Assembly: GCA_002499195.1 (NCBI GenBank)
Contig: DAKS01000039.1
Location: 23,766-87,765, forward strand
Source: Euryarchaeota archaeon UBA443
GTDB lineage: Archaea; Thermoplasmatota; Poseidoniia; Poseidoniales; Poseidoniaceae
Length of the DNA: 64,000 bases
Direction: 5' to 3'
The notes under the pieces are model-generated. The model saw only the letters and a program-made list of their open reading frames with translations. It had not been told where the DNA came from and did no database searches. Positions 54,982 to 63,246 of this stretch are shown here, piece by piece. The translations under genes were made by a program, and so were the position numbers. How positions within the stretch are numbered: the first letter of the stretch is position 1; every line of letters begins with the position of its first letter.

Positions 54982-56770
54982 GTTGAAGATCGGTTAACTC
55001 TCGCAATGCAATCATTGCTGGACCATCTGGTAATCGGTCCAAACAAGCATGTGCATGTTGATGATACTCATTTGCCTTGGTACGAGCATAATCTATTGAA
55101 CCAAGTTCATCTAAAGCCGCAATACCATCTTGTATCATCTCCGGAGTTGCTTCCTCACATTTTCCAAGAACGGTGATCAGTCGTGATTTAACATCAGAAT
55201 CTGGCTGAGATAGTGCATGAATAACCATCAGTGTTTGTTTGCCCTGAGCCACATCAGATCCTGTTGGTTTACCAAGGGTTGCTGAATCGGATAAGACATC
55301 GATAAGATCGTCCATTAACTGAAAGCACAATCCAACAGATCGGCCCCATTCTGCAAGACATTCAACGACTTCCTCATCCGCTCCAGCAACACGTGCACCG
55401 AGTTCAGCACAAATTAGGAACATAACCGCCGTTTTTCCTTCGATCATTTCCAAATACTCTTCTTCTGTAACCCGTGTTCGGTTTTCGAATTCAATATCCA
55501 ACTGTTGTCCTTCAGAAACGCGTCGAACCATCCATGCGATTCTATTAACTAGAGAAGGAATATCCTGTAACTCGATATTTGCTGACATAACAAGTCGTTC
55601 GAACGCTATTGCAAGCATTGCATCACCCGCATTGATTGCTGTGGGCATATCGTATTCGATATGAACTGCATTGCGACCCCGTCGAATTTCATCATCATCC
55701 ATAATATCATCATGAACGAGTGTAAAATTGTGAATGGTTTCGATAGCAGCTCCAATATCTAGGAGGCCTGAGTGTGTATCTCCGACTGCACGACCGACCA
55801 ACCATGGAAGAGTAGCACGCATGCGCTTACCCCCACCATGGATTAGATGCATCATAGCACCAGCCAACCGCTCATGTCGTGAAGAACTCAAACTCTCAGT
55901 GATACGACGCTCGATAAAGGGCCGAATTTCCTTAATGCTGGTGATTAAATCAGCACCTTCCGCATTTGGCAACATATGCGTGACATCACCCATATCATGA
56001 ATCAGACCATCTTGAAGTTCTTCACATGCATTCTTGTCCCCAATAGCATTCCACCAATCTGGATTCATTACTCTAGCAGCAATGCAACGGAACCAAGGGG
56101 CGATGATATCTTCCGAATCTTCTGCGACCAACATCGCATCCAATTCTTCAGCATCGACCCACTTCACAGCAGATACTTCATTCTCGTTTGGATGGAGTTC
56201 TACATCGGCTTGAATCATCAGGATGTGATCGATTTCTCTCTCGATCCAATCAGCATTCATTCGAGCGGAATATCGCATTTTTGTGATGAAGATGAAATCG
56301 TCGATATCGAGGGAAGAGGGAGAAATTCCGAGTTCTTGATCCAGTTTCCGAATGGCTGCAAGTTTAACACCTCGGGCATCGTTTTCATCCATCTCATCTT
56401 CACTAGCAAGTGGATGAGAGCAGCAAGAATTAGCCCAAACACTTGGAAATGTAATCTTGTCATGTGCACGTTGTTGTAAAAGCAATTTACCTTCAGAATT
56501 GAACAATAATACACTGAATGCACGATGCAGTGCTCCAGATTGATAGTGGCTGTCAGCCTTACTCATTGGTCCAACAACAACATCGTTCTCATCGACTTGT
56601 AACACTGCTTCTGCCATCATACTGGCTTGCTTCGAATCCGAGGATTGAGCAGCCATCAATTCCGAAATATCGGTGCCGATGTCCACCTTTGGAACCTCTC
56701 CGCTTGCATAGTTCGACATATGAGCCCCAATCTGTCTTTCAGGAGGCGCTACATAGACAGTTCGCCTCAT
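54965..56770 (-). CDS. Fused type 1 IPP isomerase and geranylgeranyl diphosphate synthase
   Basis: 601 residues joining two enzymes. Residues 50-240: a Nudix-type IDI-1, with ANSCCSHPLASEDE (catalytic Cys) and EREIDHILMI (catalytic Glu). Residues 275-600: an all-alpha prenyl synthase, with HDDIMDDDEIRRGR (first Asp-rich motif) and QLMDDLIDV (second), plus GGGKRMRATLPWL. Phe five positions before the first motif (FTLVHDD) suggests GGPP as product, by analogy with Sulfolobus enzyme. The protein would turn IPP into DMAPP and then extend it for ether lipids. Start may be Met1 or Met18 (56719). Single frame, no stop between halves. Confidence 0.92.
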   Translation of the reverse strand: MRRTVYVAPPERQIGAHMSNYASGEVPKVDIGTDISELMAAQSSDSKQASMMAEAVLQVDENDVVVGPMSKADSHYQSGALHRAFSVLLFNSEGKLLLQQRAHDKITFPSVWANSCCSHPLASEDEMDENDARGVKLAAIRKLDQELGISPSSLDIDDFIFITKMRYSARMNADWIEREIDHILMIQADVELHPNENEVSAVKWVDAEELDAMLVAEDSEDIIAPWFRCIAARVMNPDWWNAIGDKNACEELQDGLIHDMGDVTHMLPNAEGADLITSIKEIRPFIERRITESLSSSRHERLAGAMMHLIHGGGKRMRATLPWLVGRAVGDTHSGLLDIGAAIETIHNFTLVHDDIMDDDEIRRGRNAVHIEYDMPTAINAGDAMLAIAFERLVMSANIELQDIPSLVNRIAWMVRRVSEGQQLDIEFENRTRVTEEEYLEMIEGKTAVMFLICAELGARVAGADEEVVECLAEWGRSVGLCFQLMDDLIDVLSDSATLGKPTGSDVAQGKQTLMVIHALSQPDSDVKSRLITVLGKCEEATPEMIQDGIAALDELGSIDYARTKANEYHQHAHACLDRLPDGPAMIALRELTDLQLKRLS

Positions 56771-56787
56771 ATGGAAGAGAATTTACC

Positions 56788-57030
56788 TCACTTGCGACGT
56801 ATTGACCAATTTTTCCGACCTAAACCTTCGAGTGCGGCACCAGTGATTGCTCCCCACATCAAAGGATGATCGAATTCAAAGTAAAACAATGGAATCATTA
56901 CAAGAAACGCGATAATCCAATGATGAAGCCATATGGATTCGGTTCGTACGTGGAATTTGATATTCTCAGTCAACCATCGTACGATTGCAAAACCAATAAC
57001 AATTCCAAGTGAATACAATCCAAAATTCAT
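56788..57030 (-). CDS. Small membrane protein in isoprenoid operon
   Basis: 80 residues with about three hydrophobic stretches (5-19, 37-53, 56-70), basic at the end (GRKNWSIRRK). It lies between the isopentenyl phosphate kinase gene (10 bases before) and the IDI-GGPPS gene (17 bases after), same strand. No recognised family; it may recruit the enzymes to the membrane, which is speculation. Confidence 0.55.
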   Translation of the reverse strand: MNFGLYSLGIVIGFAIVRWLTENIKFHVRTESIWLHHWIIAFLVMIPLFYFEFDHPLMWGAITGAALEGLGRKNWSIRRK

Positions 57031-57040
57031 ATCTTTTACC

Positions 57041-57856
57041 TCAAGGTAATATCGTAGTCCCTCTCCATGGCTCGTTTCTCACAAGAGACTCTATCCTCAT
57101 AGGATACTCGCCATTGACCAAATAAACACCGATTCCAGATTGTGCTACCGAATGACCTCGTTTGATCTTTAATCCAATTCCTCCGGTTACATCAATATCC
57201 GATCGATGTAATCCTTCATACTCCACATCAGGGGACCATTCTTCGATCAAATCATCATCTGTTGCAATGTTTGGAGGGACTTTCAATAAGCCATCAACAC
57301 CTCCCATTGCAAAAATAAGAGATTCGATATCGGGCAATTCCAATGAAAGTCTTGCAACGATATCATCACCGGAAAGAATCCCAAATCGACGCTCATTGCC
57401 AACATCGACGACATCGCCAAATGTTACGTGTACAATTCCAGGATCTGTAGAGGAGAATCGTTCGAGCGTGCCGGAAAAATTGGGACCTAAGTTCCTCGCC
57501 CACTCATGTGGTGGATGGGAATGAACGATCAATCCAAGGTTCTCCAATTCAGAAACAATAATCGAATTGAGTTCCAACATATCACGTCGAACTTCTTCTA
57601 CCGCTTCCAATTGCGATGTACATGAATCACCCATTACACTAAAACCTGGGATTTGACCTTCATTCAATCGCCAACGCTTGGCTTTCAAATGGCCAAATGA
57701 TCCTGCTCCATGAACGATTATCACTTGAACACCGTCTTGACTAATCGAATGAACAACGGAGCAGAGATTGCGAATAATTTCAACATGTGCTACACACTGT
57801 TCATCTTTTTTGGTGATTAGCGCACCTCCAAATTTGACAACGATGCGTCTCACCAT
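57041..57856 (-). CDS. ipk: Isopentenyl phosphate kinase
   Basis: 271 residues from ATG 57856; a longer frame to 57976 overlaps the divergent gene and lacks family support. Amino-acid-kinase fold: VKFGGALITKK (Lys-Gly-Gly loop), IIVHGAGSFGHLKAKRW with the catalytic His of IPKs, and DVTGGIGLKIKRG. It phosphorylates isopentenyl phosphate to IPP in the archaeal mevalonate variant. First gene of the operon with the IDI-GGPPS fusion, so the product passes to the next enzyme. Confidence 0.9.
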   Translation of the reverse strand: MVRRIVVKFGGALITKKDEQCVAHVEIIRNLCSVVHSISQDGVQVIIVHGAGSFGHLKAKRWRLNEGQIPGFSVMGDSCTSQLEAVEEVRRDMLELNSIIVSELENLGLIVHSHPPHEWARNLGPNFSGTLERFSSTDPGIVHVTFGDVVDVGNERRFGILSGDDIVARLSLELPDIESLIFAMGGVDGLLKVPPNIATDDDLIEEWSPDVEYEGLHRSDIDVTGGIGLKIKRGHSVAQSGIGVYLVNGEYPMRIESLVRNEPWRGTTILP

Positions 57857-57919
57857 GAGGTTCCCAAGAATCTGACCTTCATGAGTATGCCTACACAACA
57901 CAGGATTCAATAGGCTGCG

Positions 57920-58276
57920 ATGATTGACAACACCATGACCGATGAGGGCCCTAGCCTCGATTCCTTTCTCCGACACCTACAGACAGAGGTCGAAACGGCC
58001 AATGAAATTGCAGACAAGTCCGAACGAAACGACCGCTTGTTGCAATTGGAAGCTTCGATTCAGGAAGCTATCATTTTTGCCAATCGCTACAAAGAACTGC
58101 AGAACCAAGGAGTGGACCCTCTACTGCTTGTCGATCCGAAAGTTCAGCAAGAACGTCCTGCTCCACCAGCAACAAAAGGCCAAGCAATTCTTCTAGGTTC
58201 ATCGACCTGTGCAAGATGTGGCAAATTGCTCGAAAACGATCTCGATTTCTGCCCCGCTTGCGGTGCAACGAAGTAA
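57920..58276 (+). CDS. Zinc-ribbon protein with helical N-terminus
   Basis: 118 residues; ATG 57920 or 57935. The first 75 residues are helical, probably coiled coil; residues 96-115 form a zinc ribbon, CARCGKLLENDLDFCPACG. No further clue to function. It converges on kptA with no gap. Confidence 0.65.
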   Translation: MIDNTMTDEGPSLDSFLRHLQTEVETANEIADKSERNDRLLQLEASIQEAIIFANRYKELQNQGVDPLLLVDPKVQQERPAPPATKGQAILLGSSTCARCGKLLENDLDFCPACGATK

Positions 58277-58984
58277 TCACTCTTCTTCTTCACGAGTCCA
58301 GCGAGCAACAGTATCGACGATCATTTGATCATCGTCTTCAACACGGTAAAGGTACTCTGGTGGCACTTCATCGGTGAGATAAACTGTTTTTCCAGCACGA
58401 TAGATGGTATGGCCATCGGCAACAGCACGTACTGTATCAACTTCGATAATGGCTGGTCGATCGATGCGAACGTGACCTGCTTCCAATGCGTTGACAATTG
58501 TTTTCGATAGGTGGATGTGATTGCGTGTACCTGAAGTAATTCCAAGTTGAACAATCGCATCTGCTTCAGTCGGTTCACATGGCCAATACAATGCCTCAGG
58601 GATTTCATCGGTTGGTAAATCGAGTTCGATTTCAATCGAATGACCGTATGTGGCTCGAATCATCTCGCCTTCAACTTGGTATCGACCTTTTTCATCAGCG
58701 TTGGCAATCGCTTCAAAGTGCCATCCTCTTAGCCAATGGTAATGGCGTCGCTGACCTGAAATCGAATCGGCTAGTTCTCGTGTACTAACCCATCCGTTGA
58801 TGTCCATTTCAACATTGAATTTTTCAGGTGCGTGTCGCAAAACAAGGGCAAGCATTCGACCAAGGCTACCCGCTTCTCGGTCGCTCATGATGAATTTTCC
58901 TTCCTCGTTACATACAGGACAGTTTGTGCCACTAAAGTGACCGTGCTTTCTACATTGGCGCAGCATGTCCGAGGCTATCGACAC
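58277..58984 (-). CDS. kptA: RNA 2'-phosphotransferase KptA with zinc finger
   Basis: 235 residues. N-terminal zinc motif CRKHGHFSGTNCPVC (residues 11-25), then the Tpt1/KptA core: SLGRMLALVLRHAPEKF, GWVSTRELADS, YGHSIEIELDLP, and the ADP-ribosyl-transferase-like LGITSGTRNHIHLS. It removes a 2'-phosphate from RNA using NAD+. In archaea the native substrate is unclear because tRNA ligation there (RtcB) leaves no 2'-phosphate. The zinc finger may bind RNA. Confidence 0.9.
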   Translation of the reverse strand: MSIASDMLRQCRKHGHFSGTNCPVCNEEGKFIMSDREAGSLGRMLALVLRHAPEKFNVEMDINGWVSTRELADSISGQRRHYHWLRGWHFEAIANADEKGRYQVEGEMIRATYGHSIEIELDLPTDEIPEALYWPCEPTEADAIVQLGITSGTRNHIHLSKTIVNALEAGHVRIDRPAIIEVDTVRAVADGHTIYRAGKTVYLTDEVPPEYLYRVEDDDQMIVDTVARWTREEEE

Positions 58985-59049
58985 CCATTCATGAACCCTA
59001 CGGGTGTTTTGACCGACTCAATCAAATGCTTGATTCGATTGGAGATAAC

Positions 59050-60219
59050 ATGGTCGATGTTGCAATGGTCGGTGCTGGCCAAACAAAATTCGGCAATCAT
59101 CCACTTGGACTCAAGGGGATGTGGTCAGAAGCCATCGAAAAGGCAATCTCAAGCGTCGACCATGGATTCCAAACAAGTGATGTTGATGAGGCATTTATCG
59201 GGAGCATCGCCTTTGGCGGGTCTCAACTTGGAAACACTGCAGCTCTGCTCACCGAGCATTCTGGAATGGAGGGCGTAAGCGTACGCCGGGTTGAAAATGC
59301 ATGTGCATCATCAGGATTCGCTCTCCGTGATGCATGGATGGCAATCAAAAGTGGACAAGCCGATGTTGTTGTTGCCGGAGGAATTGAAAAGATGAATGAT
59401 CTTTCAACATCAAGAAAGCGATATTGGCTCGGTGTATCAGGAGACACGGAATGGGAACGCCTCGCAGGACTAACATTTCCAGGCACCTATGCACTGACTG
59501 CACGGCGCTACTTCCATGAATTTGATTCAACTCATGATGACCTTGTTCATGTTTCGGTCAAGAATCATATGCATGGATTTGAGAACGAAGTGGCCCATCT
59601 TCGCAAACAAGTATCCTTTGAAAAGGCACAATCAGGTTTTATGGTAGCCGACCCACTTACACTGTACGATTGTTGTCCAACATCAGATGGTGCATCTGCA
59701 GTGATTCTGGTCGCAGATCATTTGGCACACAAATTCACTGATACACCGGTATGGGTCAAAGGGTCCGGTGCAGGATCAGATCATCTTGCACTTCATGACC
59801 GGCCAAGTATTACACAACTACGTGCGACTCAATCCGCTGCATCAAAGGCTTATCGAGTCGCAGGAGTAACATCAAACGACATAGATTTGGCAGAGGTACA
59901 TGACTGTTTTACAATTGCAGAAGTTCTCGCAACCGAAGACCTTGGATTTGCATCTCGTGGTCAAGGAGGTTTATTCGCTCGAGAAGGAGAAGGTCGCCGA
60001 AATGAAGGTAGTGTCACCATAAATTCGAGTGGAGGACTCAAATCGAAAGGTCATCCATTGGGGGCTACCGGTACTGGTCAAGCCGTTGAAGTTTTCAAAC
60101 AACTTCGCCAGCAAGCTGAACCTACTCGTCAGGTAAGAGATGCTGAGGTGGGATTGACTCACAATGTTGGAGGTTCTGGTGCCACATGTGCAGTCCATAT
60201 TTTCGGGAGAGATAGATAA
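59050..60219 (+). CDS. Archaeal thiolase (acetyl-CoA acetyltransferase)
   Basis: 389 residues from ATG 59050, supported by GGAG five bases upstream; ATG 59026 adds eight residues. VDVAMVGAGQTKFG is the usual archaeal thiolase N-terminus; the catalytic Cys lies in VENACASSGFALRDA, and GGLKSKGHPLGATGTGQ and the final GGSGATCAVHIF complete the active site. It condenses acetyl-CoA at the top of the mevalonate pathway; SCP2-like thiolases are the alternative. The stop is adjacent to the DUF35-like gene. Confidence 0.88.
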   Translation: MVDVAMVGAGQTKFGNHPLGLKGMWSEAIEKAISSVDHGFQTSDVDEAFIGSIAFGGSQLGNTAALLTEHSGMEGVSVRRVENACASSGFALRDAWMAIKSGQADVVVAGGIEKMNDLSTSRKRYWLGVSGDTEWERLAGLTFPGTYALTARRYFHEFDSTHDDLVHVSVKNHMHGFENEVAHLRKQVSFEKAQSGFMVADPLTLYDCCPTSDGASAVILVADHLAHKFTDTPVWVKGSGAGSDHLALHDRPSITQLRATQSAASKAYRVAGVTSNDIDLAEVHDCFTIAEVLATEDLGFASRGQGGLFAREGEGRRNEGSVTINSSGGLKSKGHPLGATGTGQAVEVFKQLRQQAEPTRQVRDAEVGLTHNVGGSGATCAVHIFGRDR

Positions 60220-61022
60220 TGTCAATCCAAATCATCTCAAATGATAACAGCCATTTTGCTTGCAGCAAATATGGTCGAGGATGGGCAGGCCCTGATGGTG
60301 ATCGTCTCACCCTTGCACTTGCTTTACTGAAACAATTGCCTGCAGATCAAATCGATTTGAATTCATTCGATGAACAACTGGAGTTTGCATCAAGTGTGAG
60401 CGTTCAAGAAATCATTGAAGCGAGCACCGATTGGACTGTTCAAGAAGGAGCAAGCATGAATCTACATACTCATCATGAAGGATACGTTGTAGCTGTTACT
60501 GAATCTAAAGAGGTGCCAATATGGCCTGATTTTACTTCGATTGATTATTCATTGGAGATGCAAGAGGAATTAGAGAACCAATGGAAAACTGAAGTCGTAG
60601 GCGTTAGCCAAGGAGCATATGTTTCTCAAGCACAACACATGATTTCATCCTCATCGAGACTCGGATTGGTCGCTCAAAATGACAATGGAAGATCGATATG
60701 GCCTCCTCGGCAACTCAATTCAGATGGTGAACGGATAGATTCAGCAACAACAAAACTCTCTGAAACTGCAACTATTCTAACTTGGACCCGATTAAGTGCA
60801 GCAGGCGCTCCTTCTGAATTCTCTGGACGTGCTCCTATTCTCGATGGAGTTACAACCGTTCTCGTAGCCTTCGAAGAAGGTCCTAAGGGGGTATTTATGC
60901 TCGCTGATGATGAAAAAGGAACTCCTGAAATTGATGCAAAGGTGGGTTTTGAAATCCGCCGTTTGTATGGACAAGACAACATGGTCCACTACGGATTAAA
61001 GGCTATTCTTGCCAAATCCTAA
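60219..61022 (+). CDS. DUF35-like OB-fold partner of thiolase
   Basis: 267 residues, beginning at the last base of the thiolase gene. The C-terminal 100 residues (TILTWTRLSAAGAPSEF, then GPKGVFML and IDAKVGFEIRRLYG) match the DUF35 OB-fold pattern found beside archaeal thiolases, where it scaffolds thiolase and HMG-CoA synthase. The N-terminal half is unusual, with one isolated Cys and no CxxC zinc ribbon. HMG-CoA synthase is not seen in this window. Tentative function: holding the thiolase complex together. Confidence 0.68.
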   Translation: MSIQIISNDNSHFACSKYGRGWAGPDGDRLTLALALLKQLPADQIDLNSFDEQLEFASSVSVQEIIEASTDWTVQEGASMNLHTHHEGYVVAVTESKEVPIWPDFTSIDYSLEMQEELENQWKTEVVGVSQGAYVSQAQHMISSSSRLGLVAQNDNGRSIWPPRQLNSDGERIDSATTKLSETATILTWTRLSAAGAPSEFSGRAPILDGVTTVLVAFEEGPKGVFMLADDEKGTPEIDAKVGFEIRRLYGQDNMVHYGLKAILAKS

Positions 61023-61069
61023 ACTTACGGATAGAAGCCTTCATAGAAAGTCGGTCCCGTGGACGCTTC

Positions 61070-62086
61070 ATGGCTGGGTTCGGTGGCATTCGTAAAGGAA
61101 GGAAAGAAGCGGCTGATAATCTGTCAATTCAAGAAGATGGAGATTGCGCACGCTGTGGAGGTGAAAGTCAACCTTCGACAATGGAGGGTTATCTTACTTG
61201 TACACGTTGTTCCTACGAATGGGCTGATCCAAATTATGTTTCCAAAAAGGTCCGTGGCCCTCCTCCCAATCATAGACGAGATTCTGAATTGATTGAGGAA
61301 TTTAAGGCCGAAATGCAACGAGGAGATCTCAAAGGTGTACTCGGGGTAGATTCCAACCTATCTGATGAACAGGAACAATCTCTGAAGCGGTTGGAGGATA
61401 AATGGATGAGTGGAATGCAAGGGCATTACAACGCAGCATCAGAAGACAGAAAGCCCCTTATGATAAGTTTCGATGATGACGATAACCTCGTTTCTACTGA
61501 AGTAGCTGCCTTGACCATCGTATCGAATGGATTCGATGGAGGAGAAGAGATTCGACTCGAGTATCCTGGGATCGGGACCGAATTTTATTCTTACAACGAA
61601 CGTAGTCCAACCGGCTGGAAGCGTGGACGAAGTTGTGAAGATACTGCTCGTTCGATCTCCAACGTCATCAATCGTTCATCTCACCTTGTATTTGCTAACT
61701 TAGAAGGAAACAGGATTTCATTTGAATTACGTGATGAGAATTTAAAGCCAGAATCGCTCGTTCTTTTCGTTGACGATCCTGGTGGTCAAGACATCGTCGC
61801 CGAGAAAGGAGGTGTCATTCTTGATTTCCGAGATGTTAACGTCCTCGATGATTACAAAAACGTCATTGCCCTTGTTCTCGAAGATGGAATCATTTCACCG
61901 AGTGAAGATCAAATGATGTGGGTCATGCGTCAACAACTAGGAGTTACGGAAGAACAACACGTTGCTCTAGTTCAGGAAATTTTTGGCAGTAACGCCCTCA
62001 AAGAGTGTCCAAATTGTAATCAAATGGCTGAACTTTATCCTGAATACTCTGCATGGTACTGTCAGCCCTGTGAAAGTTGGCTCTAA
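61070..62086 (+). CDS. Double zinc-ribbon protein, unknown function
   Basis: 338 residues. N-terminal zinc ribbon CARCGGES...CTRCSYEW (about 24-46), a helical linker, a beta-rich middle domain (about 135-265), then a helical segment EDGIISPSEDQMMWVMRQQL (about 267-287) resembling TerB-like repeats, and a C-terminal zinc ribbon CPNCNQ...CQPC (about 313-335). I do not recognise the middle domain. It lies 97 bases before the actin-like gene on the same strand. Confidence 0.6.
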   Translation: MAGFGGIRKGRKEAADNLSIQEDGDCARCGGESQPSTMEGYLTCTRCSYEWADPNYVSKKVRGPPPNHRRDSELIEEFKAEMQRGDLKGVLGVDSNLSDEQEQSLKRLEDKWMSGMQGHYNAASEDRKPLMISFDDDDNLVSTEVAALTIVSNGFDGGEEIRLEYPGIGTEFYSYNERSPTGWKRGRSCEDTARSISNVINRSSHLVFANLEGNRISFELRDENLKPESLVLFVDDPGGQDIVAEKGGVILDFRDVNVLDDYKNVIALVLEDGIISPSEDQMMWVMRQQLGVTEEQHVALVQEIFGSNALKECPNCNQMAELYPEYSAWYCQPCESWL

Positions 62087-62182
62087 TTACTACTCTATAG
62101 AATTTGAAAGGACTCAGTTTTTGCTGTTTTGTGGCGAACGGGAGCGAGGGATGCTTCATAAGGTGGACGGTGTTCCGTTAGA

Positions 62183-63220
62183 ATGGCGAACGCTATGGCA
62201 GAAGACGTATTGTATATTGGAATTGATTTGGGAACTTTTCGCTCAGTTATGGTCTCATCTGGAAACCACGAAGAAGAAGAACTCACAGTAATTGGGACTC
62301 CAAAGGACCCTATCGCTCGAAACTTCCTCAAGAGAGATGTCCTTTTCGGTGAGGATGCATTGAAAAACCGATTGGCACTCAATCTATTCCGCCCACTAGA
62401 ACTTGGTGTCATTAAGGATACTCCTGAAGATCGTCAATTCATCGCTCACTTCATCACACACTTGATTGGTCTCTCTGACCCAGAAGAGCACGACCGTGTT
62501 GTTGCTGTCATCGGTGCACCAGCTGAAGCAAGTCACGTCGACAAGACTTCTATCTTCGATGCTGCTGCAGGTAGCGTCAATGCTGCTATGATTATCTCCG
62601 AGCCGTTCGCAGTTGCTTACGCACTCGACATGATCGAACACACACTCGTCATCGATATCGGCGCAGGTACAACCGACCTTTGCCGTGTTTACGGTACAAT
62701 CCCAGGACCAGGCGACCAGATGCACACAGGATATGCAGGCGACTATGTTGATGCTCAAATCATCAAGGAAGTTCAGTCCAAGTACAACGGTGCTCAAATT
62801 ACCAAGGACATGGCACGCCGATGGAAGGAACAGTATTCCTTTGTATCTACATCCACTCCTGATGACCCTATCATGGTCGACTTCTCAATCGAAGGTAAGG
62901 CAATGAATCTTGACATCACCGACTGTGTTCAGAGAGCTTGCGAATCTATCGTCGACCCTATCGTTGAGAATATTAAGCAACTAATTGCTGATTCCAACCC
63001 TGAATACCACGACCAATTCCGTCGAAACATGGTTCTCGCTGGTGGCGGATCAGGTATCCGTGGACTTGGTGCACTTATCGAGCGCCGACTGTCCGATATG
63101 GGAGATGTCAACGTCCACGTCGTCGATGACCCAGTACGCCTCGGTGCAATGGGTGGTCTTCGCTTGGCAATGGAAGTTCCAGAAGACATGTGGAAGAACC
63201 TAACCCTAGCAACACGCTGA
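62183..63220 (+). CDS. MamK/MreB-like actin
   Basis: 345 residues, actin fold. Phosphate 1 YIGIDLGTFRS (11-21), phosphate 2 VIDIGAGTTDL (156-166), catalytic Glu140 in IISEPFAVAYALD, adenosine motif VLAGGGSGIRGLG (284-296). From memory of the family, the stretches TPKDPIA, VVAVIGAPAEAS, GTIPGPGDQ, KEQYSFV and GGLRLAMEVPEDMW align with MamK better than with rod-shape MreB. No membrane-binding N-terminal helix is evident. Codon choice (TTC, CAC, AAG, GAC) matches the ribosomal genes here, implying high expression. Likely a filament-forming cytoskeletal protein. ATG 62195 is a later start. Confidence 0.85.
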   Translation: MANAMAEDVLYIGIDLGTFRSVMVSSGNHEEEELTVIGTPKDPIARNFLKRDVLFGEDALKNRLALNLFRPLELGVIKDTPEDRQFIAHFITHLIGLSDPEEHDRVVAVIGAPAEASHVDKTSIFDAAAGSVNAAMIISEPFAVAYALDMIEHTLVIDIGAGTTDLCRVYGTIPGPGDQMHTGYAGDYVDAQIIKEVQSKYNGAQITKDMARRWKEQYSFVSTSTPDDPIMVDFSIEGKAMNLDITDCVQRACESIVDPIVENIKQLIADSNPEYHDQFRRNMVLAGGGSGIRGLGALIERRLSDMGDVNVHVVDDPVRLGAMGGLRLAMEVPEDMWKNLTLATR

Positions 63221-63246
63221 TTTGTTTCCATTAAGACATTAGAAAC

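Noticed and set aside
57857..57976. N-terminal extension of the isopentenyl phosphate kinase frame by 40 residues
   Set aside because: It overlaps the divergent zinc-ribbon gene, and family members begin right at the VVKFGG strand preserved by the ATG at 57856.
63224..63246. GTTTC...GAAAC inverted repeat between the actin and sirtuin genes
   Set aside because: Only a 5-base stem with a 13-base loop; expected by chance in sequence of this composition.
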